Below the pieces are notes generated by a model. That model ran no database searches and was not told the DNA's origin. It saw nothing but the letters and a program-made list of their open reading frames with translations. The position numbers and the translations under genes were made by a program. This document shows, piece after piece, positions 1 to 9,226 of a stretch of 39,092 nucleotides of DNA. How positions within the stretch are numbered: position 1 is the first letter of the stretch; each line of letters begins with the position of its first letter. This DNA comes from an uncultured Enterorhabdus sp. Lineage in GTDB: Bacteria; Actinomycetota; Coriobacteriia; Coriobacteriales; Eggerthellaceae. The stretch covers positions 1 to 39,092 of the forward strand of contig CANPHS010000007.1 in assembly GCA_947573925.1 (NCBI GenBank), written 5' to 3'.

Positions 1-24
1 CCGCAGCTGCTCTCGCGGCGCTTC

Positions 25-1539
25 CTACCCGAGGTTGATCTCGCGGTGCAGGAGCTTGGTGAGCACCAGGTAGTAGGCCAGGCCGATGAGGATGAAAATG
101 GCGCCCACGGTGAGGGCCACGTCACCCACGGACAGCATGATGGCGAAGCAGACCGCCGCGCCCAGGGCCGGGAAGATGAGGTGCATGAACACGTTCTTCG
201 CGCCCTTGCGCTGCTTCAGCTGCACCCAGCAGTACATGATGACGGCCAGGTTCAGCAGCGTGTAGGTGGACAGGGCGCCGAAGTTCGAGATCTTCGCCAC
301 GGTGTTCATGTCGATGCCGCTGAAATGGAAGAGCAGCGTCAGCACCACGGACAGGGCGATGATGAAGATGACGGCGTTCAAAGGCGAGTTCGTGCGCTTG
401 TTCATCTTGGCCATGAACTTCGGGAGGCTGCCGCCCTTGGCCATGGTGAACATGACGAAGGCGATGGAGTTCTGCTGGGCGATGGCGGTGAACACGCCCT
501 GGGCCAGGGCCACGCCCACGGCGCACAGAATCATGAGCCAGGGGCCGCCGGCCATCTTGGCCACCAGGTAGAACCCGTTGTCGGTGTTGCCGGCGAAGGC
601 GGCGCCGGTGGGGTCGACGCAGGTGGCGATGAAGCACTGGAGCACGTAGAGCACGCACAGCATGATGGCCATGACCATCATGGCGCGAGACGGCCCGTGC
701 TGGGGGTCTTTCGCCTCTTGGGTCAGCGTGGCGATGGCGCCGAAGCCCACGTAGGACAGCACGGCCAGCGACACGGCGGACATGGTGCCGCCGAGCTCGA
801 ACTTAGACGGGTCGAAGATGTGGGCCGGCGAGAAGTTGGCCGTCTCGGGATGCTGCACCACGAAGATGATGCCGAACACCACGAACAGCGCCAGAATGAC
901 CATCTGGGCCACCAGGGCGATCTTGTTCACCATCATGGCCGTCTTCATGCCGATGAGCGACACGATGGCCACGATGGCCAAAAACCCGAAGCACAGGGCC
1001 AAAATGGGCACGCTGGGGAAGAGCGAGTGAATGGCGATGGCGGCGATCAGGTACACCAGCGCGGGGCTGACCAGGTACTGCAGCAGCATGAGCCAGCCGG
1101 CGATGAAGCCGGGCATCTTCCCGAAGATGTGACTCACGTAGGTGAAGATGGAGCCCGAGGACGGGAAGTGCTGGATCATGATGCCGAAGGAGAACACCGA
1201 GAACAGCACAGCCACGAACCCGATGAGGAACGCCAGGGAAGGCAGCCCGTTGGAGTCGGTGAACACGCCGCCGTAGACGGCCATGGGGGAAATGGGCACC
1301 ATGCAGATGAGGCCCCACACCACCATGTCCTTCACGGTGAGGGTGGCCTTGAAGCTGTCGCCGCTCTTCTGCTGGGTGGCCACGGTGGGCTTGGTGACCG
1401 TGGCGCCGTTGTTCTCGGGCATGGAGAGCCGTGCCGCCGTCGATGGGTCGGTCGCGACGGTCGCGCCCTTGGGGGCGCCCGCTGTGGGCGCCTTGGGCGG
1501 CGTGCCCGTGGTCTTTACTTGTGTAGTCATGAAGAACAC
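25..1539 (-). CDS. APC superfamily amino acid permease
   Basis: 504 aa ORF with ~12 hydrophobic segments; APC-like N-terminal region (TLTVKDMVVWGLICMVPISPMAVYG). Confidence 0.85.
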   Translation of the reverse strand: MFFMTTQVKTTGTPPKAPTAGAPKGATVATDPSTAARLSMPENNGATVTKPTVATQQKSGDSFKATLTVKDMVVWGLICMVPISPMAVYGGVFTDSNGLPSLAFLIGFVAVLFSVFSFGIMIQHFPSSGSIFTYVSHIFGKMPGFIAGWLMLLQYLVSPALVYLIAAIAIHSLFPSVPILALCFGFLAIVAIVSLIGMKTAMMVNKIALVAQMVILALFVVFGIIFVVQHPETANFSPAHIFDPSKFELGGTMSAVSLAVLSYVGFGAIATLTQEAKDPQHGPSRAMMVMAIMLCVLYVLQCFIATCVDPTGAAFAGNTDNGFYLVAKMAGGPWLMILCAVGVALAQGVFTAIAQQNSIAFVMFTMAKGGSLPKFMAKMNKRTNSPLNAVIFIIALSVVLTLLFHFSGIDMNTVAKISNFGALSTYTLLNLAVIMYCWVQLKQRKGAKNVFMHLIFPALGAAVCFAIMLSVGDVALTVGAIFILIGLAYYLVLTKLLHREINLG

Positions 1540-1619
1540 CTCTTTATCCTCAGCTTTCGCAACTGCCGCGCCCGCCGTCGCGGGCGGGAGGCGGCGGTCG
1601 CGAAAGCCGCATCCTCAAA

Positions 1620-1653
1620 GGGCCGCGCCCGCGTCCAGGGGCAGGCGCGGCCC
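1620..1653. terminator. GC-rich hairpin (GGGCCGCGCC/GGCGCGGCCC) between permease genes
   Basis: Perfect 10-bp inverted repeat in the intergenic region; no clear T-tract. Confidence 0.4.
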
Positions 1654-1744
1654 GATTGAAAACCCTGGAACCCTCCGCGGTCACTTCCGCAGGTCCCGGC
1701 GCGAAGGCTCGCAGCGGGCCCAAAAGCGGCGGGCGCAGGAACCG

Positions 1745-3943
1745 CTACTTGCCCTTCGGCGCCGCAGGGGCGTCGCCGGCGGCGGCGTCGCCGTCCGTCG
1801 GGTGGGCCACTTCGCTCTGGGCCTGGTCGGCGGCGGCCTTGGCCTCCTTTATCTCGCGACGGGCGCCGGCCAAGTCGCTGTCGGCCTCCGCCTCCTGCTC
1901 GTAGGCCTCGGCAGCCACGGCCTCGGCGTGGGCGCGGGCGGTGTCGGCCTTCTCGGCGGCCAGGGCGGCCCGCTCGGCCGCAGCGGCACGCTTGGCGTCG
2001 GCGGCCGGGTCGCGAGGCACGCGCTCGGCGGCCACCTTGTCGGCCGGGGCCGCGGGCACCTCGGGGTCGAGCCGCACGGGCTCGGTGCCCTCCACCGGGG
2101 CCGTCGCCTTCAAGCCGGCGGTGGCGGCGGTGCCGATGCCGGCCTTCTTGGAAATGACGGCAGGCTGGCTCATGGGAATGGCACCCAGAGCACCGATGGA
2201 GGTGCCGCTCGTCTTCACCGGGTGGTTCATGGCCGCGGGGTCGTCGCCGGCCTCAATGGCCGGGGAGGACGGATGGTGCTTGCCGGGGACGTACTCGTCG
2301 GGCAGCTCGATCTGCTCGCTGGGGTCCCACAGCTTCTTGATGGGCATGCCCATGGGGTTCTGGCCCTCGCTCATCAGCTCGGACGGCACGTTGGACAGCA
2401 CCTTCTGGGGCTTCTTCAGGCCCTCGATCTGCCAGGTGAACGGCGCGAACACGTTGTTCGGGTCAGCCCAATGATGGCGCTTGGAGGCCTGGTACACGGC
2501 AAAGCACAACGCGAAGGTGACGAGGATGATGGCCAAGATGACCACCACGTAGGTCACCGGGCTGCCCACTTCCTCGGCCACCTGGGCCGGCGGGATAATG
2601 GCCAGCACGATGCCGAAGAAGCACGCCAGCAAACCAACGCCGGCGACGATCCACGCACCCGCGGAACCGCCGGGCACCCGGAACAGACGCGGACGGTTCG
2701 GCTGGTCGTGGCGCAGCTTCAGGAACGACACGAACATGAGCACGTAGTACATCATGTACAGGATGGTGATGGCCTGGGTGATGAGCACCACGAAGCCCTC
2801 GATGTTCGGGATGAGGAAGCACAGGAAGGCGATGGCCGTCATGAAGCCCATCTGCAGGTACATGAGGCGGCTCGGCATGCCGTGCTTGTTGGAGTTCTGC
2901 AGCATCTTCGGCAGGAAGCCGGAGCGACCGGCCTGGCCGAGCATGAAGGACGGACCGGCCATGTTGGTCACAAGCGACGCCATGGAAGCGCCGAGGCCGA
3001 CCCACACGAAGGCCACGTAAATCCACGGGCAGTTGAAGGTGGCGCCGAGGATCTTGTAGGTCTGGAACAGGCCGTAAACCAGGTTCATGTCCGACTTCGG
3101 GGTGACGATGGCGATGCACACGGTACCGGCGATGAAGATGATCAGCGTCAGGATCATGGCGATGAAGATGGACAGCGGGAATTCCTTCTGGGGCTTCTTC
3201 AGCTGCTTGATGTGGGCGGCGTTCATGTCGATGCCCGCGAAGCTGAAGAACACGCCGGCGGCCAGGGCCAGGTTGGTCAGGCTGAAGCCATCGGCGAAGG
3301 GGTTGAAGGCCTCGGGGGTGGGGGTCACGTTGGACACGTTGCCCTGGGCCAACCACACCACGGTGAAGATGACGATGAAGGCCAGCGGGATGAACGTGCC
3401 GATGATGACACCGTACTTGGTCAGACGGGCGAAGGCCTTCACGCCCTTGGTGGAGATGAAGGTGAGGCCCCAGTAGTAGGCCAGCCACGCGATGATGATG
3501 AAGATCTGGTTCTCCGGATGGTTCATGAAGTTGACGGCCCAGTCCCAATCGGGCGTGTAGAAGCCGATGGTGGCCGAGGCCGAGGCCACGCCCATACCGA
3601 AGTTGATGGAGGTCTGGAACCACAGGATCAAGAGGCAGGTGAAAGCCAATCCGGGGCCCATGGCCTCGCCGACCCAACGGAAGATGCCGCCGCGCTGGCC
3701 CCAGCCGGAAGCCAGCTCGGCCGCCACCAGACCGGTGGGCAGGAAGAATACGATGGCGCCGATGATGAAGAGCGTGACGGAGGACAGCCCGTAATAAGCC
3801 TGCTGGACGTCGTTGGCGACGCTGCCGATGATGGTCACGTTCATCATGACCAGAGCCATCAGGCTGATATAGGTTCCACTGCTGGCCTTCGCTGCGCCCT
3901 TCGCCGGCGCGTTGGCCGCATGAGTTGTAGTTTGGGAGCTCAT
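1745..3943 (-). CDS. APC superfamily amino acid permease/antiporter with long Ala/Glu-rich C-terminal extension
   Basis: 732 aa; APC-like membrane core, then ~200 aa low-complexity Ala/Glu/Lys tail. Confidence 0.85.
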   Translation of the reverse strand: MSSQTTTHAANAPAKGAAKASSGTYISLMALVMMNVTIIGSVANDVQQAYYGLSSVTLFIIGAIVFFLPTGLVAAELASGWGQRGGIFRWVGEAMGPGLAFTCLLILWFQTSINFGMGVASASATIGFYTPDWDWAVNFMNHPENQIFIIIAWLAYYWGLTFISTKGVKAFARLTKYGVIIGTFIPLAFIVIFTVVWLAQGNVSNVTPTPEAFNPFADGFSLTNLALAAGVFFSFAGIDMNAAHIKQLKKPQKEFPLSIFIAMILTLIIFIAGTVCIAIVTPKSDMNLVYGLFQTYKILGATFNCPWIYVAFVWVGLGASMASLVTNMAGPSFMLGQAGRSGFLPKMLQNSNKHGMPSRLMYLQMGFMTAIAFLCFLIPNIEGFVVLITQAITILYMMYYVLMFVSFLKLRHDQPNRPRLFRVPGGSAGAWIVAGVGLLACFFGIVLAIIPPAQVAEEVGSPVTYVVVILAIILVTFALCFAVYQASKRHHWADPNNVFAPFTWQIEGLKKPQKVLSNVPSELMSEGQNPMGMPIKKLWDPSEQIELPDEYVPGKHHPSSPAIEAGDDPAAMNHPVKTSGTSIGALGAIPMSQPAVISKKAGIGTAATAGLKATAPVEGTEPVRLDPEVPAAPADKVAAERVPRDPAADAKRAAAAERAALAAEKADTARAHAEAVAAEAYEQEAEADSDLAGARREIKEAKAAADQAQSEVAHPTDGDAAAGDAPAAPKGK

Positions 3944-3964
3944 AGTTACCCCTCACGAAAGGGC

Positions 3965-4002
3965 CCGGCGGGGCGGGGCCGGCATCCCGGACGCCCCGCC
4001 GG
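3965..4002. terminator. Intergenic hairpin (CCGGCGGGGCG/CGCCCCGCCGG)
   Basis: Perfect 11-bp inverted repeat between pepC-like gene and permease. Confidence 0.4.
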
Positions 4003-4030
4003 ACAGCGGATAGTTACTGCGGTTCGCGCC

Positions 4031-5377
4031 TTAGGCGGAAACCGGGTTGAAGGTGTTCCAGAACGGCCACACGATGGGGTCGGATTCCAGGGCTTTCGGC
4101 ATCTCGGGGCTCAGGCGGTCCTTGCGGATGGCCACCTCGTACACGAAGTTGTCGAACCACTCGTCGCTGGCCACGAAGTAGCCGTTGTTGCCGGTCTTCT
4201 GGCCGTGGTTCTCGGTGCCCCAGCTGTTCTCGATCTTCCACTTGGTGGGCTTGCCGTCCTTGATGTCCACACCGGCGATGGTCATGGCGTGGGTCGGCAG
4301 GCTCTCATGGGTGGCGAAGCGCTCGGCCTTGTCCATGGTGAACTTCACGCCGAACAGGGCTTCCAAATCGTACAGGTCGGAGGCCATGACGCCGGCGTTG
4401 CGGTCGCACCACTGCAGCACGTCGGAGCCGAACCAGATGGGCTCGCCGTCCTTCAGCGAATCGATGACGTAGCCCTTCAGCTCGTCCATGGGCACGTTCA
4501 GGTAGAGGTTGCGGCGCTCGGGAATCTGGTCGGAATCCTGAATGGCGTACAGGCGGCCGTAGGGGTTCGCGTCGCCCGGCACGTTGATGACGCCGATGTA
4601 GTCGTCCAGGTTGATGGGCACGTACTTCTTCAGGAATTCCAGCGGGGTGAGGCCGAGGTCCGCATGGTACTTGCCCTTGGCGTCGTTGTAGGTGAAGTCG
4701 AACTTCTGCACCGGCTCGCCGAAGCAGACGCACAGGATGCGGTACACCTCGTTCAGCATCTCTTCCTGGGTGGCCTTGGTGTCCTTCTGCTCCTGGGCCA
4801 TGGTGCGCAGCTTCAGGGCGTCCTGGCGCAGCAGGTGCGAGAGCACGGTGTTCACCTCGGCGGTGTCATTGGTGCAGTGGGTCTCAGCCTGAGCCTCGTG
4901 GGGCACCACGCCGTACTTCTTCACCAGGGCGCACACCATGTCCCAGTCGCCGCCGTCGGCCATGGGCGTGGTGAACAGCCAATCGACCTCGCGGTCGTCC
5001 AGCGGCTTGTCGGCCGTGGCCACCACGTGCTCCAAGAACCAGGCGGCGCGCTCCAGCTTGTTGAAGAACGCCAGGTAGGCCTGGGACAACTCGAAGGTGC
5101 CCTTAGGCAGGTCAAGCTCCTTCTCGATGTGGAAGCGCAGCACGTTCAGGCAGGCGAACATCCAGCAACGGCCCGACATCTTCTGGTTGGCCACGGCCTG
5201 GTCGTCCACGTCGATGGAGAACGCGAAGTTCGCGGGGCTCATGCGCTTGAGCACCTCCACGCTCTCCGCCGATTCCAGGATGCCGTTCTTGGTCACGGCA
5301 CGCTGGGCCACCTGCTGGGTCTCAGCCTTCTTGTAGGATTCGGCCATCTTGGCCAGTTGTTCCTTTGAGATTTCCAT
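4031..5377 (-). CDS. pepC: C1B family aminopeptidase (PepC/bleomycin hydrolase-like)
   Basis: 448 aa; NQKMSGRCWMFACLNVLR catalytic Cys motif, THAMTIAGVD His motif, KWKIENSWGTENHGQKTGNNGYF Asn motif. Confidence 0.93.
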   Translation of the reverse strand: MEISKEQLAKMAESYKKAETQQVAQRAVTKNGILESAESVEVLKRMSPANFAFSIDVDDQAVANQKMSGRCWMFACLNVLRFHIEKELDLPKGTFELSQAYLAFFNKLERAAWFLEHVVATADKPLDDREVDWLFTTPMADGGDWDMVCALVKKYGVVPHEAQAETHCTNDTAEVNTVLSHLLRQDALKLRTMAQEQKDTKATQEEMLNEVYRILCVCFGEPVQKFDFTYNDAKGKYHADLGLTPLEFLKKYVPINLDDYIGVINVPGDANPYGRLYAIQDSDQIPERRNLYLNVPMDELKGYVIDSLKDGEPIWFGSDVLQWCDRNAGVMASDLYDLEALFGVKFTMDKAERFATHESLPTHAMTIAGVDIKDGKPTKWKIENSWGTENHGQKTGNNGYFVASDEWFDNFVYEVAIRKDRLSPEMPKALESDPIVWPFWNTFNPVSA

Positions 5378-5472
5378 GATCTATACTCCTTGTCCTCGGT
5401 TGGTAGAACGTCGATCTATGTGGACGGGGCGCGGTGCCGTGGAAAAGCGCCGGGTCCGAGTTCCCGAGAGAG

Positions 5473-5507
5473 CCGGTCGGGCGGGCGCAGGGCCGGCGCC
5501 CGACCGG
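5473..5507. terminator. Hairpin just downstream of the C45 gene (CCGGTCGGGCG/CGCCCGACCGG)
   Basis: Perfect 11-bp inverted repeat adjacent to the stop codon. Confidence 0.4.
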
Positions 5508-5514
5508 GTGGTGC

Positions 5515-6873
5515 CTAGTCGAACAACGTCCAGGGCTGGGTGGGGCGGTCCTCCAGGTAGCCGTCCATCCACCGCCACAGCGGATGCTGGTCCATGAAGT
5601 CGCGGGCCACGAACTCCACGCCGTCGGCGCGGCCGTAGCGGCCCCACATCTTCATATGCTTCACGTCGTCGGGGCCGGCGGCCTTGGCGTCGCAGGAGCC
5701 GGCCGGGTAGAACGGGATGTTCCACACAGCGTCGGGATCGTCGGCGTAGTACTGCGGGTCCACGTCGTAGTGGGCGCAGATGTCGCGGCTCGACGGGCAG
5801 TTGTAGCCCAGGTACACGTCGTAGGTGTCGGCCAGCATCTTCTTCACGACCTCCAGGTCGATCTTGCCGTAGTACTGGTCGATGAGCTCCATCCAGCGCT
5901 GGCGACGGGCGCCGGTCTGCTGGCGCGGGTCGTTGAAGCCGTTGTCCTTGCACTCCAGGTTGCGGATGCGCGGATCGAACACGGCGTTGCAGCCGAAGAA
6001 GGTGCCGTCCATGGTGCGCTCCAGGCTCGTGAATTCCAGGCCCTGCTCGAAGCGGGCGATCTCGCCGGTGTTGTGGTCGGCGATGAGCCAGGCGTTGGCG
6101 TAGCCGCCGTTGTTCTGCTTATTCAAGCGCTCAACGAACTCGTCGATGGTGGCCGCGTACTGCACGGCGTCGCGGATGCGCACCCACTCGGGCATGCCGG
6201 CGTCGTCGTAGCGGTCGAAGCCGGCCAGCGTGGTCTCGGTGATGTTGAGGCCTGCGGCGGTCACGTAGAAGTCGGTCATGGAAGACAGCATGCACGGGGC
6301 CGAGGCCTGCATGATGAAGGCGTAGCCGTCGTCGGGCTCCACGCGCTTGCATACGTTGAAGTACTGGCCGCTCCAGAACTCGTCGAAGCTCTCGTGGCCG
6401 AGGTAGGGCTTGCCGTCCACGGTGGCCGAGCCCGTGGCCGCGATGGCGGAGCAGTGCTCCTTGCGGTGGGTCTTCATGAGCGGGCGGCTCATGATCTTCC
6501 CGGCGTTCTGGGGCCACCAGTAGCCGGTGATTTCCATCCAGTCGTTCCAGGCGATCATGTCGTCGGTGGTGGTGGGCACGCCGGCGGCGGTCAGGCCCTC
6601 GGCCATGCCGCGCAGCTCTTCCAGCCAGCGGGTGGGAATCATGTCGCGGTGCAGCTTCAGCGCCTGCTCGGCGAACCATTCGTAGGTCATGCCGAAGGTC
6701 TCAAGCGTCATGAACTTGTACACGCGCAGGGCGTCTTTGTACTCGTCGGCCAGAAGGTAGCCCTCCTGGAAGCCGCACTCGTAGGGGGTGCCCTTCACCT
6801 TGATGTGTTGCCAGCCGTTGATCTTCTGCAGCTGGGCGTGATCGATGATCGATTGCTGCTCGGGGGTGATCAT
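5515..6873 (-). CDS. C45-family autoproteolytic acyltransferase/hydrolase-like (phospholipase B/NAAA-like fold)
   Basis: 452 aa; candidate nucleophile Cys in EHCSAIAATGSATVDGKPYLGHESFDEF; overall pattern of the C45/Ntn hydrolase group. Confidence 0.7.
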   Translation of the reverse strand: MITPEQQSIIDHAQLQKINGWQHIKVKGTPYECGFQEGYLLADEYKDALRVYKFMTLETFGMTYEWFAEQALKLHRDMIPTRWLEELRGMAEGLTAAGVPTTTDDMIAWNDWMEITGYWWPQNAGKIMSRPLMKTHRKEHCSAIAATGSATVDGKPYLGHESFDEFWSGQYFNVCKRVEPDDGYAFIMQASAPCMLSSMTDFYVTAAGLNITETTLAGFDRYDDAGMPEWVRIRDAVQYAATIDEFVERLNKQNNGGYANAWLIADHNTGEIARFEQGLEFTSLERTMDGTFFGCNAVFDPRIRNLECKDNGFNDPRQQTGARRQRWMELIDQYYGKIDLEVVKKMLADTYDVYLGYNCPSSRDICAHYDVDPQYYADDPDAVWNIPFYPAGSCDAKAAGPDDVKHMKMWGRYGRADGVEFVARDFMDQHPLWRWMDGYLEDRPTQPWTLFD

Positions 6874-7116
6874 TGCCGTTTCCTTTCCTTGCGCGGTGAG
6901 CGCACGTTGTCCGTGGAATCAACATGTATCCTGCTCCCTCGGGCACGGCTTTAGGTGACGGGCGGCTTTTTCGTTGCCCCGCCGTTATAGATTAGTTCCC
7001 CGCTGATTTTCTTCGCCCGACGCAGGCTTCTAACTGGGCGTTTTCCGACGGGAGCACCTGGAGGGCCCGGGCCCGCGGGCGGGGTACCCTGATTCGCTCA
7101 GACAGTCCTCGCTTTG

Positions 7117-7141
7117 GGAACGTGCCCACTGGGCACGTTCC
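7117..7141. promoter_or_regulatory. Perfect hairpin GGAACGTGCCC-ACT-GGGCACGTTCC
   Basis: 11-bp arms, 3-nt loop, in the divergent intergenic region. Confidence 0.6.
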
Positions 7142-7320
7142 GTCGCTGTGGAACTCGCTCGGTCGGGGCACCCCGCCCTCGGGCCCTCCCCTCGCTCTCT
7201 CGAAAAGCCGGAACGTTCCGGTTCACCGTCTGGTGTCAAATGGGGAAGGCGGGCGGCGCAGCGAGCGTGTCATGGGATGATGGCGGCGCTTGCATGAACC
7301 CGAAAGCTAGGAGGCTTCCC

Positions 7321-7485
7321 ATGGCCAAGTACATCTGCGACGTGTGCGGTTACATCTACGATCCCGAGCTGGGCGACCCGGACGGCGGCATCGAGCCCGG
7401 CACCGCCTTCGAGGACATCCCCGAGGACTGGGTCTGCCCCGTCTGCGGCGTCGGCAAGGACGACTTCTCGCTGTACGAGGAGTAG
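7321..7485 (+). CDS. Rubredoxin
   Basis: 54 aa [54 protein letters not shown]; two CxxCG motifs; SD aggagg upstream. Confidence 0.97.
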   Translation: MAKYICDVCGYIYDPELGDPDGGIEPGTAFEDIPEDWVCPVCGVGKDDFSLYEE

Positions 7486-7703
7486 GGGTCGCGCCCGTCG
7501 GGGCGGCGCCCACCGAGGCGAAGCCCGCGGCGACGCGGGCCTTCCGCACCGCGCCCGCGACAGCGCAAAACTTATAGCCCACTCCAAGTTTACTGGCGGC
7601 CCTTCGGGGTCGCCTTTTCGGTGTTCCCTTGCTCTTTCCGGCGGCGGCGCTACACTGGTGGCGGCTGGCATATCTGCTCGTTTGCGACCGCAAGGGGGAG
7701 CCC

Positions 7704-8978
7704 ATGTCCCACGCCGCCAAGCCCCATCGCCTGCTGTACTTCATCGTGGCCTTCGTGTTGCTCATGTTCTTCGGGCTCATTTACGCCTGGTCGCTGTTCG
7801 TCGACCCCCTGGAAGCGGAATTCGGTTGGGACCGATCGGCCACGTCAGTGGTGTTCACCCTGTCCATCATCACCTTCTGCGCCGGCATGCTGGTGGCCGG
7901 CGTGCTGGAGGAGCGCACCTCGCCGCGCACGGTCATGCTCATCACGGCGGCCTGCCTGGGCGCGGGGCTCGTGGCCTCGGCGTTCACCGAGTCGCTGCCC
8001 TTCATTTACGCCACCTACGGCATTCTGGTCGGCGCGGGCGTGGGCCTCGGCACCGACTGCGTCATGTCCGTCACGCTGAAATGGTTCCCCGACAAGCAGG
8101 GCCTGGCCTCCGGGGCCATGCTCATGGGTTTCGGCGGGGGCACCATGCTGCTGTCACCGGTGGTCACCGCCATGCTCGGCGCCCTCGGCTGGCGCATGAC
8201 CTTCGGGGTATTGGGCGTGGTGTTCACGGCGCTGGTGGCCGCGGCGGCCTTCGTCATGAAGCTGCCCACGGCAGAATACGTAGCGCCTCTGCTGGAGAAG
8301 GCCCGGAAGAGCGCCGTGGTGGCCGCGGTGGATATGAACGGCCGCGAAATGGTGCGCACCCGCGCCTTCTGGATGTTCATGGTATACCTGATGCTCGTCA
8401 CCTGCGGCGGCTTGGCCCTCATCAGCCAGGCGGTGCCCGCGGCCATGGAGCTGCTCATGGGCAGCGCAGCCACCGGGGCCGCAGCGGGGGCGGCGGGCGC
8501 GGCCCTGCCCGAAGCCGAGGCCCTCATGCTGGCCACGGCGGCCATGGGCAGCGTGTCGGCCATGAACGGGCTCGGGCGCCTTATCAACGGCTTCGTGTGG
8601 GACCGGTTCGGCTACCGCGTGTGCCTCACCTTCATCGCCGTGGCCTTCGCCGTGGGCATGCTGCTGTGCGCCTTCGCCATGATGGGCGGCAACTTCCCGC
8701 TGCTCGTGGCCGGGTTCATGCTGCTCGGGTTCATGTACGGTGCCAACATGTGCTCCATGTCCACCATGGTGGGCACCTTCTTCGGCCCGAAATACTACGG
8801 CATCAACTACGCCATCGCCACCTGCCAGATGATCCCCGCCGCCATCATCGGCCCGCAGATCCTGGCCCTGTCCCAGATGGGCTCGGGCAGCTACCTCGGC
8901 GCCTTCTGGGTCTTCTTCGCCGTCGCCCTGGCCGCCCTCGTTGTGTCGTTCTTCATCAAGCCCCCGAAGCAGGCCTAA
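7704..8978 (+). CDS. MFS transporter (OxlT-like subgroup)
   Basis: Start ATG at 7704 after gggggagccc; 12-TM MFS pattern (FFGLIYAWSLFVDPLEAEFGWDRSATSVVFT). Confidence 0.85.
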   Translation: MSHAAKPHRLLYFIVAFVLLMFFGLIYAWSLFVDPLEAEFGWDRSATSVVFTLSIITFCAGMLVAGVLEERTSPRTVMLITAACLGAGLVASAFTESLPFIYATYGILVGAGVGLGTDCVMSVTLKWFPDKQGLASGAMLMGFGGGTMLLSPVVTAMLGALGWRMTFGVLGVVFTALVAAAAFVMKLPTAEYVAPLLEKARKSAVVAAVDMNGREMVRTRAFWMFMVYLMLVTCGGLALISQAVPAAMELLMGSAATGAAAGAAGAALPEAEALMLATAAMGSVSAMNGLGRLINGFVWDRFGYRVCLTFIAVAFAVGMLLCAFAMMGGNFPLLVAGFMLLGFMYGANMCSMSTMVGTFFGPKYYGINYAIATCQMIPAAIIGPQILALSQMGSGSYLGAFWVFFAVALAALVVSFFIKPPKQA

Positions 8979-9054
8979 ACCATTTAGGATGCCGGCATGC
9001 CGATGGGAGAGCGGTTTCCCAGACAGGGCCCAATCACCTCACACCACCAGTCCC

Positions 9055-9196
9055 GCGAGGCCTGAATCTTATTTGCTTCTTATTTGCTTCGTTGGAGCGA
9101 AAATCGGTCTTTTTGAAAGGTGAAAATCAGAATCCCCAGTTCAACGCTTTGTCATGAACGAAAATCTTATTTGCTTCTTATTTGCTTCGTTGAGGT
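9055..9196. repeat. Left copy of ~120-140 bp direct repeat flanking the AlbA_2 gene
   Basis: GCCTGAATCTTATTTGCTTCTTATTTGCTTCGTTGGAGCGAAAATCGGTCTTTTTGAAAGG... matches 10675-10805. Confidence 0.85.
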
Positions 9197-9226
9197 AAAA
9201 TCGTTGCAGTCGAAGAAAGGAACTCC

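Noticed and set aside
46-1659. 537 aa plus-strand ORF
   Set aside because: Antisense to a clear APC permease; His/Gly/Asp/Val-rich artefact.
1283-5368. 1361 aa plus-strand ORF
   Set aside because: Antisense shadow of the permease and pepC genes; His/Gly/Val/Arg-biased low-complexity translation typical of high-GC spurious frames.
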